A stretch of DNA of 64,000 bases. Origin: Aristolochia californica (lineage: Eukaryota; Streptophyta; Magnoliopsida; Piperales; Aristolochiaceae). The stretch lies in assembly GCA_029961685.1 (NCBI GenBank), contig JARWKL010000011.1, positions 8,808,723 through 8,872,722 on the forward strand. Direction: 5' to 3'. The notes beneath the pieces were generated by a model. The model saw nothing but the letters and a program-made list of their open reading frames with translations, did no database searches and was not told where the DNA came from. The number at the start of each line of letters is the position of its first letter. Positions within the stretch are counted from its first letter, which is position 1. Both the position numbers and the translations under genes were made by a program. Shown here in pieces: positions 32,331 to 45,773 of the stretch.

Positions 32331-35300
32331 TGTACAACCTGTACATTTCTCTGATTTTCGTTGTGATATCCCTGATCTTAAGGGAGATAACTATAAGGTC
32401 TGGAAAGAGAGAATACTTCTTCATTTAGGGTGGATGGACATAGATTATGCTATTAGGAAAGACGAACCACTCGTAATTACTGATACCAGCACTACAGCTG
32501 CAATTACACTTTATGAACGATGGGAGCGATCTAATCGCCTCAGTGTAATGTTCATTAAAACAAAAATTTCTGCTGGTATTCGTGGTTCTGTTGAGCAGTA
32601 TGAAAATGTCAAAGACTTGCTGAAAGCCATTGATGCTCAATTTGTCACTTCAGATAAGGCATTAGCAAGCACCCTAATCATGAAGTTCTCATCCCTAAAG
32701 CACACCAGTATGAGAGGTGTGCGTGAGCACATCATGCAAATGAGGGATATTGCGGCTCAATTAAAAAATCTTGAGGTTGATATGTCAGAATCTTTCGTGG
32801 TGCATTACATTCTGAATTCCCTTCCGCACCAATATGGACCCTTCAAAATCTCGTACAACACACATAAAGATAAATGGTCAGTTAATGAACTTTTGACCAT
32901 GTGTGTTCAAGAGGAAGGGAGACTGGTGATGGAACAAGGAGAAAATGTCATGATGGCAACATGGAAAGGGCAAGTATCAAGCCAAACAAAAAGGGAAGGG
33001 TAAAATATCCCCCCAAGCTGGTATTAAGAAAGATTCCAAGTGTTTTTATGTAAAAAGAAGGGACACATGAAGAAGGAATGTGCCAAGTTTCAAAAATGGT
33101 TTGCTGACCAACGTACACCAACCTCATTTGTTTGTTATGGATCTAATATGGTTAATGCCAATAATTACACTTGGTGGATTGATTCTGGATCAACAATCCA
33201 CATCTCGAATTCCTTGTAGGGTTTGCAAAACCTAAGAAACCAGTGGGAAGTGAGCATCAAATATTCTCAGGAGATCAGACGAGCTCACATGTGGAAGCTA
33301 TAGGAACTTGCTATTTAACTTTAAGTAGTAGCTTTGTTTTAAAATTAGAAAAGACCTTTTATGTTCCAAGTTTCTCCAGAAACTTGATTTCAGTTTCAAG
33401 GCTTGTACCTTATGGATATTCTTTTAACTTTTCAGACTCATCTTTCAGTTTATATTATAAGTCTGATTGTGTTGGGAATGTTACATTGTCTGATGGTCTT
33501 TATAGCATTAATTTACAAAACAATGCCACTTACGGTTCAATGCATGTTCACACTGGTAATAAAAGAGGTGTTATTAATGAGGATTCCTCTACATTATGGC
33601 AACGGAGATTAGGTCATATCTCCATAGATAGAATTAAAAGATTAGTGAATGAAGGGGTACTTAATACTCTGGATTTTACTGATTTTGAGACTTGTGTAGA
33701 CTGCATTAAGGGAAAGCAGACTAACAAGTCAAAGAAAGGTGCCAATAGGAGTTCAACCATATTAGAGATCATACATACTTATATATGTAGTCCAGACATG
33801 GACTCACATAGTCAGAAATACTTCATCTCTTTTATAGATGATTCCTCATGATACATGTATCTCTACATGCTTTATAACAAGAATGAAGCATTAGACGCCT
33901 TTAAGATCTTTAAAGCTGAAGTAGAGACACAATGCGGTAAACAAATTAAGATCGTGAGATCAGATAGAGGTAGAGAATACTATGGTAGATACACAGAGAA
34001 TGGACAAGCACTTGGGCCATTTGCAAAGTTTCTTCAGGAACATGGGATTGTTGCCCAATATACCATGCCTAGTTCTCTGGACCAAAATGGTGTAGCAGAA
34101 AGAAGAAACCGAACATTATTAGGCATGGTGCAGAGTATGCTTAGCAACTCCAATCTTCCTAGATCCTTGTGGCCTGAATCACTTAAGACGGCAGTGTATA
34201 TATTAAACCGAGTTCCAACCAAGGTTGTTCCAAAAACACCATTTGAATTGTGGAAAGGTTGGAAACCGAGTTTGCGACATATGCGCGTTTGGGGATGCCC
34301 GTCCGAAGTGAGAATTTATAATCCACAAGAGAAGAAGTTGGACCCGAGGACCATTAGTGGGTATTTCATTGGATATGCTGAAAGGTCTAAAGGTTACAGA
34401 TTTTATTGTCCATCTCACAACACTAGGATAGTGGAATCAAGAAATGCAAAATTTCTTGAAAATGACTTGATCAGTGGGAGGAATCCAACTCGAAACATAG
34501 TTTTTGAGAAGGATTATTCAGAATCTCAACCTTCCACCTCAAGTGATAGATTGGTTATTGTTCACACTACCCCTCAAGTACAAACTGGTGTTGAACAACC
34601 AATCATTGAAGTTCCACAAATTGCTGACAACATTCCAATAGATCAAGTTCTTCAAGAGTTGCCAAACACTTTTGAACAACTAGTTGAACCACTTAATTCT
34701 CAGGAAAATGATGGTTCTACATTAAGAAGATCTACTAGACTCAGAAGATCAGCAATTCGTGATGATTATATTGTGTATCTACAAGAATCTGACATTGGAA
34801 CCGCAAATGATCCCATGTATTTTTCAGAAGCCATGAGTTGCAAAGAATCAGAATTATGGTACAATGCCATGAAGGAAGAGATGAATTCTATGAAGAGTAA
34901 TGACGTCTAGGATCTTGTTGAGTTGCCTAGTGGATTTAAAGCCATTGGATGTAAATGGGTCTTTAAAACAAAGAAAGACTCCTTAGGCAACATTGAGCGA
35001 TACAAGGCAAGACTCGTTGTTAGGGGATTCACTCAGAAAGAAGGAATCGATTACAAGGAAACTTTTTCTCTTGTATCTAAGAAAGATTCCTTGCGCATTA
35101 TTTTGGCATTAGTAGCCCATTTTGACTTAGAGATGCAACAAATGGATGTGAAAACGGCATTTCTCAATGGAGATCTAGAGGAGGAGGTTTACATGAAACA
35201 ACCTGAAGGATTCCCCTCTAGTGATGGTGACCAATTGGTTTGCAAGTTAAAAAAGTTAATATATGTATTAAAACAAGCATCCCGCCAATGGTATTTGAAA

Positions 35301-36380
35301 TTTCATAATGTAATTTCTTCATTCGGGTTTGTAGAAAATATTATAGATCAATGTATATACTAGAAGGTCAGTGGGAGTAAAATCTATTTTCTTGTTTTAT
35401 ATGTGGATGACATTTTGCTAGCAACCAATGATAAGGGTTTTCTACATGAGGTGAAACAATTTCTCTCTAACAATTTTGATATGAAGGATATGGGTGAGGC
35501 ATCTTATGTCATTGGCATTAAGATTCATAGAGACAGATTTCGAGGTATCTTAGGTCTGTCTCCAGAAACCTATATTAATACAGTGTTAGAGAGATTTCGG
35601 ATGAAAAGTTGTTCACCAAGTGTAGCTCCCATTGTGAAGGGTGATAGGTTCAATTTGAACCAATGCCCGAAGAATGACCTTGAAAGGGAACAAATGAAGG
35701 ACATTCCATATGCTTCTGCTGTCGGAAGCCTAATGTATGTTCAAGTCTGCACAAGACTTGATATTGCATTTGTTGTTGGGATGTTGGGGTGATATCAGAG
35801 TAATCCCAGGTTAGACCACTGGAGAGTTGCAAAGAAAGTCATGAGGTACCTTCAAGGAACCAAAGACTACATGCTGATGTATAGGCAGATGGACAATTTA
35901 GAAGTCAATGGTTTCTCAGATTCTGACTTTGCTGGCTATGTTGATTCCCGTAAATCAACATCGGGATTCATTTTCTTGTTAGCTAGTGGAGCAATATCAT
36001 GGAGGAGTGCCAAACAGACTTCGACCGCCACATCGACTATGGAAGCCGAGTTAGTTTCCTGTTTTGAGGCTACTTCACATGGTGTATGGCTTAAGAGTTT
36101 CATTTCTGGGCTTAGAATTATGGATTCTATCTCTAGGCCATTAAAAATATATTGCGATAATTTAGCTGCTGTTTTTATGGCCAAGAACAACAAAAGTGGA
36201 AGTTGAAGTAAACACATCGACATAAAGTATTTGGCCATAAGAGAACGTGTTAAAGAAAAGAAAGTAGTTATTGAGCACGTCAGAACTGACTTAATGATCG
36301 CAGATCCTTTGACTAAAGGCATGCCACCATTTAAATTCAAGGATCATGTTGTGAATATGGGACTTGGTTCCATTATGTAA
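32331..36380 (+). pseudogene. Gag-pol of the chitinase-site copia
   Basis: Gag (DLKGDNYKVWKERI, WERSNRLSVMFIK, SLPHQYGPF) runs to about 33000. A CCHC knuckle at about 33040-33085 is broken by a one-base shift (…KKKGHMKKEC). Protease is WWIDSGSTIHIS (about 33173). Pre-integrase (LWQRRLGHIS, CVDCIKGKQ), the integrase core (FIDDSS, DRGREYYG, DQNGVAERRNRT), RT (CKWVFKTKKD, QMDVKTAFLNG, YVDDILLA at about 35400) and RNase H (GFSDSDFAGYVDSRKSTSG, then KHIDIKYLAIRE and ADPLTKG) follow in the copia order. Stops sit at about 33001, 33217, 33850, 34908, 35361, 35790 and 36204. At least three replace the expected Trp codon and one an Arg CGA, as expected of C-to-T decay. RT catalytic Asp residues remain. 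Confidence 0.93.
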
Positions 36381-36652
36381 ATTTTTTTATTGTATGAACA
36401 ATGTTATTTCAGTGAAATTCTTAATTAATGTGATGTTTTTTCTCATATCTATGTGCACTTTAAATTTTGAGAAAATTCATTTGTGTAGGACCAAGAGTAA
36501 ACATAGGGTTTATTCATAAAGTATAAGTAATACATACATTGTAATACATGGAAGATAATACTCGTCATTAGAGGACCTATCGCCATGATTCATGTATTTA
36601 TTACTTAAATTCAGATTATCGATGGGTTTAAGATTATATTAGAAGTTTGGAC

Positions 36653-36664
36653 CAAGTGGGAGAA
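36653..36664 (+). other. Polypurine tract of the chitinase-site copia
   Basis: aagtgggagaa directly precedes the 3' LTR. Confidence 0.8.
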
Positions 36665-37340
<676 letters not shown>

Positions 37341-37590
37341 TGAACCAGGAAGATGTCGAGGGCTCCCACCTGCTTCATAGTGTTTGTGTCTATATATGTA
37401 CTTTTGTAGCTCTCGTTAGTCATGGTGAGCATGATGTAAAGCTCATTGTGGTATCGACAAAAGCCTCAATTAGTCAGGGTAATGATCTCGAATAAGCATC
37501 ACTTTTATAATCAGGGAGACTTAGGTTGTTAAACACATGTAACACAAGGCGTGTGGCAAAAGTTATGCATGAACTAATTACTTTCTTAGC

Positions 37591-38083
37591 ATATACTTAG
37601 GTGAAGTACAGCCAAACAACGAATGGTGTGACAACAGAAACTACTCTCCTCGAATGCTCATAGGAAGACAACTTTCCCTCACTCCTTATAGAAGTTCACG
37701 GTTAAGGCGATGTCAACAAAAAATATTTGGTTATTCCAATTAAATAAAAACAGTGGTTTGATCGTGTCAAGCCACTAGATCGAGGGAAAAAAAGCTCCTA
37801 GTTCCTGGGCGAGCGGCCTAACTTACTTCAGGTGAAAAGTAAGTTAGTCAGTCTCTTGTTTAAGAAGAAACTAAGCCAAAATAAAGAGAAATGAGTCTTT
37901 CACATTAATCGGAAACTCTAAGCATGAATTTGAATATGTTTTTAAGTGATTTACAAGGCCCTATTTATAGGCCAAAGAGGGATAAGCTCCATTATCCCTT
38001 ATTCAATCTCTAACCAAAGAGAAATTGCCACCTAAGCAAAGCAAATCTAAAATTTATTCAAATTCAAATAAAGCATTATGCCA
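37591..38083 (-). repeat. LTR-like fragment
   Basis: Read on the minus strand, ggcctataaatagggcctt (near 37965) is a strong TATA region of the kind found in LTRs. No ends or partner are recognised. It abuts the broken 3' LTR of copia F at about 38083. Confidence 0.35.
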
Positions 38084-38346
38084 CATAATATCTAGAGGAA
38101 GAAGAAGAGAATGAGAAGGAAGAAGGAAGAAAAGGGTGATGGCTAGAGAGGAGGATTCTAGAGGTTGAGATCAAGAGAGGGAGAGATTAGGATTGAGTTA
38201 TTATCCCTAATCCTCCCCTTTAAGCTCTATTTATAGTTTTCAATGATACCTCAAGTACAAGTATGTCCTTCACCCTAATAGGTGTGAATAAGAGAGAAAA
38301 ATCATAGTACAACAATGACATTGAAGTTTAACCATATCTTCCAACA
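38084..38346 (-). repeat. 3' LTR of copia F (truncated)
   Basis: On the minus strand it starts TGTTGGAAGATATGG and closely matches the LTR at 49398-49705 (ctcttattcacacctattag, gggtgaa.g.cat, gaggattaggga). It has an internal deletion and lacks the last bases after TCTAGATATTATG. A PPT (agagggagag on the minus strand) adjoins at 38347-38358. Confidence 0.85.
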
Positions 38347-38349
38347 CTC

Positions 38350-41300
38350 TCCCTCTAATTGGTGGTGATATGACATCATATATGCCTAGTTTGGCGTATG
38401 TAGTGGAGAGAATTTTTTAGCTAACTAGTTTTGTAAGTATATCAGCAACTTGACTATACAAATAAACAAGTTTGAGATTTATAATTTCTACTTACAGCAT
38501 TTGACTAACAAAGTAACAACCCACTTCAATGTGAAGGCAATGTGAATTGCACCTTGATTATCATAGTGGTGTTCCTTCAGTCCTCCCTTGTTGAATGCCA
38601 ACTTTTCTAAGAGAGATTTAACCCATAAGAGCTCATTCACTGCATGTATCATAGCTATATATTTTGTTCTGGCACTAGATCTTGCAACTACATTTTGTTC
38701 TTTACTTTTCCATGTGACCAAATTGCCTCCAACTAGAGTGCAACATCTTGGGGTGGACTTTCTATCATTTGGAGATCCAACCCAATCTACATCAGTGAAG
38801 TTTTCAATTTTAATGTGTATGTGGCACTTGTATAGAAGTCCTTGTCCTTGAGACTTTTTTCAAATACTTGAGAATCCTCTCTAATGCCTACCAATGAGAA
38901 ATTTGGGTTCTATGCATATACTGACTAACCACAATAACAGCAAAGGAAATATCTGGTCTAGTCACAGTGAGATAAATCAACTACCCAATTAACCTTTGAT
39001 ACTTACCCACATCAACATCATCTCCAAATCCAACACATAATTTCATATTTGTATCCATAGGGGTGTCGGTAGGAGAACATCTTATCATTCTTGTGTCTCT
39101 GTGCAAGTCAAGTACATATTTCCTCTATGATAGGATAATGTCGTGCATGGACTGATGGACTTCGATACCAAGGAAGTACTTTAGAAGTCCCAAGTCTTTT
39201 ATCTTGAACTCACTATATATCTTGTGCTTAACTTGATTAATGTTGTCAGTATCACTACTTGTCAAAATAATATGATCCACATATATGACAAGTAGCACCA
39301 CACCCGCATTAGTGTGCTTGAGAAAGTCAGAGTGATCTACAAAGCACCGAGTGAACCCAAATTGGAGTATAATTTGGTTGAACTTGTCAAACCAAGCTCG
39401 TGGAGAATGCTTCAAACCATATAATGATTTTTGTAAGCAGCATATCAACTCCCTCTCAACCACATAACCAGTTGGTTGCTTCATATATATTTTCTCCTTA
39501 ATATCAACATTGAGGAAAGTATACATCGAGCTGAAAAAATACCATCGAGAGTTATCAAGAAGAGAGAGTAAAAGATGTATCAAGTTAATCTTAGAAACAT
39601 GTTAGAATGTTTCCTCATACTAAACCCGGTAACATTGAGTGTAGCCTTTAGCCGGGAGTCGGTCTTTAAGGCGGGCCATTGAACCATCTAGATTATGCTT
39701 CACAGTAAAAACCCACTTACAATCCACCTGCTATTTATAGTGAAACAAGTTTCCAAGTCTAATTCTCAAAAAGTGCTGCCATTTCTTCGTCCATAGTCGT
39801 TTTTCATCCTAGATATTGGAGGGCCTCCTGATAAGACTGAAGAATAGAAGTGGAGGAAATAGAATCAAGAAAGTGACAAAAAGATGGTGATAGGCAATGA
39901 GTAGATACAAAATAAGATATGAGGTGAGAAGTAGACGGTCTTGTGCAAGACCGAGGCTCTTTTTTTAGAGTAATTGAACGAGTATCAAACAAAGGACCAA
40001 ACACACGAGAAGGAGAAGAATGTACCTCGTTATGATCAGAAGAAGCCATAGGTGAAGTATCAGCCATTGCTTTAGGGGGCTGAACATATGTGTCATTGCG
40101 GCATGAAGATGTGAAGTCATCAATGGACACAGTAGGCTTTGAGAACTCAGTAGTGGGAGAAAAACCAGGGGGCACCTGTAGGTGATTAAAAAGGTTGGGC
40201 TTCAAAGAATGTCACATCTTTGTACACAAATATATTTTGAAGAGAGGGTTTGTAACACACATATCCTTTTTTAGTATAAATGGGCATAGTAGGCTTCAAG
40301 AACTCAGTAGTGAGGAAAAACCAGGGGGGCACCTGTAGGTGATTAAAAGGGTTGGGCTTCAAAGAATGTCACATTCTATACACAAATATCTTCTGAAGAG
40401 AGGGTTTGTAACACACATGTCCTTTTTGATATGAAAGTAGTCCAAAAAGATACATTTAATTGCCCTCGGATCCAATTTGGTAGTATGAGGAGATGTGACA
40501 TGAAAAAAATAAGTAATCCAAAATACGCGGACCAGAATGGAAAACATGTCACCACTAGGAAAAAGATATGAGTAAGGAGTTGCACCATTAAGAACCGAAG
40601 AATGTAATTTGTTGATAAGAAAACAAGCCATATAGATGACATGTGACCAATAGAAGTGAGGCACATGCATATGGTGTAATAGGGCCCATGCAACCTAAAA
40701 AAGGTGGTGATTCTTTCTTTCTGCTATGCCATATTGTTGGGGTATGTAGACACAAGAAGTTCGGTGAATGATTCCTTTATCCTTACAAAAGAAATCAAAA
40801 GTGTGCAACACGTATTCTTTGGCATTATCTGATCGAATGACCTTTAGGGTGGTATTGATTTGAAAAGAAACTAAAACACAAAGTAATTTAAATACAGCCA
40901 AGACCTTGGATCTGTCTCTGAGAAAAAAATAACCAAGTAACCCTAGAAAAATCATCAACAAATGTAATGAAATACTTGGACTGAAAAATATTAAAGATAT
41001 TTAATGGTCCCCACACATCAGTGTGTATTAATAAAAAAGGAGTAACACCTTTAGGTTTACCGTGAGGGGTGTAAGTAATCCTCTGGTGTTTACTCTTCTG
41101 ACAAACTTCACAATTTAAATTGGAAAGAGAATGTAGAGAGGGAAACTAAATTTTAAAGGACTATAGAGCTGAATGGTCGAGTCTATTGTGCCATAGAAGT
41201 GCCTTGTGCCCGCTAGATGTGGCAATGACTACTAGTCGACTGAGATAGTAGAGCCTTCCACTAATCACCTATTTCGTCTACAGGTCCTAAAAACCACTAG

Positions 41301-41559
41301 ATGTAGGGGAGAAGGTAATGGAGCAGTTAAACTTTTTGGTTAATTGAGTGATAGACAAAAGATTCAATGGGAACTATGGAACAAAGAGGACATCTTCTAA
41401 GGGAAGTGTCGGTGTAGCAAATGTGGATACCATCCCATGTACCTTAGTTTGGGATTCATCTACTCTAGAATCAAACTTGTCAATCAAACAAGGAGAGATG
41501 GAAGTCAAAAGGTTATGATTACTTATTAGGTGCTCGGAGACCCCATAATCAATAATCCA
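38350..41559 (-). pseudogene. Copia F pol fragment (protease to RNase H)
   Basis: From right to left: the protease core WIIDYGVSEHLI (41559-41520), the pre-integrase region (41400-41000), and the integrase (LRDRSKVLAVF, IRSDNAKEYV, IPQQYGIAERKNH, 40961-40695). The integrase C-terminal part runs 40670-40359. The variable linker carries a tandem duplication (40125-40440). RT (QKSLYGLKHSPRAWFDKF) ends in YVDH at 39272-39283 where YVDD is expected. RNase H is TWKSKEQNVVARSSARTKY (38721-38488). Stops and shifts are frequent. The linker matches copia C4, so both are one family. The gag half of this element is at 47433-47900, beyond the nested insertions. Confidence 0.85.
40125..40440 (-). repeat. 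Tandem duplication, period about 157 bp
   Basis: agtaggctt.gagaactcagtag…aaaccaggg…cacctgtaggtgatt…gggcttcaaagaatgtcac occurs at about 40131 and again at about 40288. It lies at the integrase-linker boundary of copia F. Confidence 0.85.
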
Positions 41560-41881
41560 TGTTGGAAGATATGAATAAGTTGGAGTGTCATTGATTTAAT
41601 TAATTTATGATTTTTATCTTTTATTCACTCTTTCTTAGTGTGAAGGGTATACTTGAAATATTGATACTTTTGGAATCTATGAATAAATCTCAAGGGGGAG
41701 GATTTGGACAAGTCCACAACCCTAATCTTCCTCCCTTTTCTTTCCTCAATGTGCTCTTCTCTTGTCTCTCTCCCTCTTGGACACGATCACTCATCTTCAC
41801 CTCTTCTCCTTTCCTCCTCCCTTCTCTCCTTCCTCACGTCAATGTTGAAGACATTAATATTATGGAGTCTTGAAGTCAACA
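41560..41881 (+). repeat. 5' LTR of element D, inserted in copia F protease
   Basis: It starts TGTTGGAAGATATG and ends TCAACA (322 bp). It is related to the copia F LTRs but diverged. It interrupts the WIID codons of copia F. Confidence 0.85.
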
Positions 41882-41893
41882 TGGTATCAAAGC
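41882..41893 (+). other. Primer-binding site of element D
   Basis: TGGTATCAAAGC, one base from the usual initiator-Met PBS, directly after the LTR. Confidence 0.85.
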
Positions 41894-43340
41894 AGCCTCT
41901 TCAAGACTCCATGATCAAGTGCTCGGATTCAGGTGTTTCTCACCTCGGTTTGATGCTAGAATGATTCAGAACAACAATTAAGTAATCTTTACATCTCTCT
42001 TTTGCTTTCCTCTCTACCTAAATGTGTAGATGTATGAGAGAGTTTTTTGCTTTTTTTTTCTTTTATGAGATTTATGAAGAAAAACTTGAAGTTATTCTAA
42101 TCTATGCCTGCAAGCTCAGTTCATGAGAATACCGGCTATTTGTTTGGTTTAAAGAGACCGATATTTGTATTTCTGGAATGGTTTTTGCAACCGTTTATTT
42201 TTGGAATTTCATGACTGGATTCAGAGTGTTGAGTTTTGTAAAAATCAGTAGTTTAATTTTCTGTTATAATTGGCTGAGATGTGGATGATGAGTGACTGCT
42301 TGAAGTCACTCTTTCTATTTGCTCTTGAATGTCCTACAGTGGAAAAAGGGAGAGTATCGATTTCTGAAAATCATAACCGAAGTGGTTTCTTCTTGCTCCC
42401 TTCTTGGCTCCTATAGGTCAACCTCTATTGGTTTGATCTCGGAGGTTTATTTTTGAATAGTTGTTGTTATTTGTTAACCCAATTCAGAAAGTTGTTCAAG
42501 CTCTATCCTTGAAAAGTTGTTGATTTCTTGCTTAAACAATATCTGAAAAGAATCTTTAGAAAATCACTTATTTTCATAAACTTTCCTTGATTTATTTATC
42601 AAAGAGAAAAATCTTTCCTATTATGAATTGAGGCAACTTCCCAAATAAGTAATTACTTGATTTAATGTTGCTAATTACAGAAGTATCTATGGTAGGATAC
42701 TGATCTAGGATCAGACTCACAACGTGAGTTTCTTTCCTGCTCTTAAAGTAATCCTTGTAGCTTATTAACATCTTAGCACATTGGAAAGATTTTCTGGTTT
42801 CTGTTTTTGGTCAAGAGCACGTTGGAGCAGCACATGGTATAATTTTCTCATGGATAAAGCAGCACTCGCTCAGCCTATACTGATCTAGTCATAAGTTTTG
42901 CCTTCGGATTTTCATCTTGCTTTTCAGAACCTGTGTCAGTTCTGTAATTACATATCAGAGACTTTATGCAGCAAGGACCATGCAGTAATGTAGTCCTCTA
43001 AAAGAAATTTTGCAGCAGCATTACTGTTTCACCTTTGCATTACATATTAACAAAAGTAGAAGGAAAAAGACGAGTTTGTTTGAATACTTACTCTTCTTTG
43101 TTTTGATAATACTTACAATAGTGCTTTCATTACTCTTTTCTATATCAAGAATACCTCCGTGACTCTTCTTTCAGCAGTAGCATATGCTAGTCAAATCACG
43201 TATCTTTTCTAAGTTCTCTGCAATGACATTGGCTTAGCTCCAGAGTTTGCTTTCTTCTCTGGTTTCTTTTGAGAGGAAAATTGCAGCAGTATCTTCCAAC
43301 AGCTGGTTTCTTCTCGGTATCTTCTCTGTTTTGCGGTAGC
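41894..43340 (+). other. Leader of element D, truncated
   Basis: Non-coding leader DNA with tctgaaaatcataaccg-type and gttttgcggtagc wording, as in other leaders here. No gag follows. At about 43340 it meets the copia E protease in the opposite orientation, so the rest of D is deleted. Confidence 0.5.
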
Positions 43341-43342
43341 GG

Positions 43343-44478
43343 TTAAGGAGCAGATTTATGAGGATAACAAGGAGATAAGGACTGCAACAAGTGTTTGTTA
43401 CCTGATAGATGTTTGGAGGCCCCGGAGTCAATGATCCAAGAGGAAGAGGAAGAAGATGAAGAAAGCATACCTGAGGCAATAGTAGTGGCAGCAGTAGATG
43501 ATGAGGGAATAGATGATTCCATGAAGGACTTCATTTTCTAAAATGCAGCATAGTCCTCAGCCGTAAGAGTCACATTTTCGGATGATGATTCAGCCTTATC
43601 TTCATTTTTCTCAACGTTAACCGAGACTGGGTTAGCTGTGGCCCAATCAGGCTTGCCATGAAGTTTCCAGCATGAAGCCACAAGGTGGTTCTGACGGCCA
43701 CAATAAATGCAAAGTTGAGGCTCAGTATGGAAAGAATTTTGACCCGTTCTAGCACCTCTATTTTCAGCCCCTCTCATATTTTTGCCCCGTCCTCGAGATG
43801 AGGAAGATGTTCCCCAATTGCCAGAGAACATCGCCGATGGAGCATCAATAGGAGAAGGAGGGGATGGATCCGGTATTCGAAGTAATGTAGTACTAATATC
43901 TTCAAAGGATGGAAAAGCAGAAGAACTTAAAAGCTGAATTTTGGCCACCTCGAGGTATGGTTTAATATTCGATAAGCAAATGGTTGCTGCCAAAGCTTCT
44001 CTTTGTCATTTAGGGTAACAGCAATATTAGTGGAATATGGTTGAGCTAGTTTTCATTCTTGAAGAAGACCTCAAAACCGTGCCAAAAATTTGTGAATACT
44101 ATCTCCATGTTTCATATGCAACATGTTTTGTAAGACATCATATATTTTTTGTAATGGAGCAGTGCTGGAGTAAAGCTTGGCACAAGTGTCCCATATGTTC
44201 TTGGCGGTTTTCAAGTGGACCACATTGTTGGCCACCTGTTCTTCCATGCTATTAATGAGCCAAATTATCACCATGTTATCATCTTTAACCCACTTATGGT
44301 AGGACGCATCTTCTTCATCAATCGGAGGAGGAAAGTTAACAACGTGGCTCAAGAGGTCACGAGTAATAAGAACCCTCCGAACCGATTGTGACCAGCTCAT
44401 GTAATTGGAGAGACCTCTAAGTGGAATTGTAGTAATACGGAGTATATCACTCTTATTACTATTGTATCCAATCTCCAT
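43343..44478 (-). pseudogene. Copia E gag and protease start
   Basis: The gag starts at ATG 44478 (MEIGYNSNKSDILRI, LRGLSNYMSWSQSVRRVL, then WLINSMEEQVANNVV). It continues through a shifted frame to 43538 with a zinc knuckle (CIYCGRQNHLVASC) near 43690, then the protease core WIIDSGASKHLSGN near 43435-43395. A frameshift or stop lies near 44070-43990 and another between knuckle and protease. The chain ends in unrelated sequence near 43343. Homologous gag in copia F (47433-47900) confirms the family. Gag would form the virus-like particle; here it is broken. Confidence 0.85.
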
Positions 44479-45368
44479 GATGAGGCAAGTAAAATATAGA
44501 GGTCAAGGGAAAAGGCCTTCTTCAAAGAACAATTACTCAATGTAACTTGAAGAACCTGTAGACCAAATCAGTCACCAATAAAAGAGAACAATAACCAATT
44601 TCTTTCACGAGGGCAAGCACCAAATTATCAATAAATTTGTGCCTTTAGAAAGTGATAATAACATCCAGCCATCACTCAACTTCTCTTGTATTCATAAGAA
44701 CAAAGAGAAGAAAGTATATGCAACCGATTAGGCCTTAATCCAAACTCCAACACAAACGAGCAATAAACAAAAATTTAGAGAAGATTTAACAGCAAACCAA
44801 GACACTTGGAAGAGATTTATCTTCAGCTCATGTGAGACTTCAACGTAAACAAAAATTCAATTTTTGAAGTTAAAAAAAATGGAACTACAAAGGGTAAATG
44901 ACTGCTAGAATTTCATCAAAAATATAATGGGCATCCAACAATATAACACAAACCCATGAGCAACCTTAAGTAGGAGATGATACAGCAACATGTGTTGGAA
45001 TTCTACCACAAATGAGATGGATTCAAATTACATAAAGGTAATTGAATTTCACCCATCAATCTTAATAAGATGCAAACAACCAATAATCTTGATCACTCTT
45101 GTAATTGATTTACAAGGAGTCAATATTAAAACATCGATTTAGTCATAGAAATAAATCTTTACAACATATAAAGATTTATTTTGACTTGATGTGACTCAAA
45201 ATTCAAGAAGTAAAGAAAAACAGTAAAAAGGAGTACGTAAATAAGAAAAGGAAACAAAAAAAACGTAAATAAGAAGAGCATGAACTTATCTCTTCATGAC
45301 TGAACTCCTTTTACAACTTCTTGAACAGATTTCATAATAACTCCATGAAGACAAATCCTAAACTCCTT
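44479..45368 (-). other. Leader of copia E
   Basis: AT-rich non-coding DNA between the gag start and the PBS of copia E. Confidence 0.6.
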
Positions 45369-45380
45369 GCTTTGATACCA
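45369..45380 (-). other. Primer-binding site of copia E
   Basis: On the minus strand TGGTATCAAAGC, adjoining the LTR end. Confidence 0.85.
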
Positions 45381-45773
45381 TGTAGAATTTAGGATCTCAT
45401 GAAAGGAACTTTAGATCAACAAGAAAGAAGAAGAAGAAGAAGAAGAGAGAAGGAGAAGAGAAGAAGAAGAATGTGGAAGGAGAGAGTTTGGATTAAGGGA
45501 GAAGAGGGTTGCGTCAAAAAGAAAAATGATGGTTGGACGAATTTGTGGAAAGAGAGGAGAGTGCTTCAATGCCCTACCTCTTAGCCAATGCTTTATTTAT
45601 AGTTTTACAGTGCCCATAGGGCTACAACTTGATAAAACAAAAGACATAAAAGGAACACATATTTACACTTCTATGCCATCTTTATGGAAAGTACCATATT
45701 TTACACATATGCCACTCCTTTGATGTGTGGGCTTCTTGTCTTGAGCTCGTGGGCCTGAGCCCATCTTCCAACA
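45381..45773 (-). repeat. 5' LTR of copia E
   Basis: On the minus strand it starts TGTTGGAAGATGGGCTCAGG and ends TTCTACA (393 bp). A (GAA)n-rich stretch lies at 45421-45475 and tatttatag near 45594 is the TATA region on the opposite sense. It interrupts the integrase of gypsy A. Confidence 0.85.

Noticed and set aside
45399..45584. Lys/Arg/Glu-rich plus-strand frame
   Set aside because: Encoded by (GAA)n within the copia E LTR, antisense to it; low complexity.
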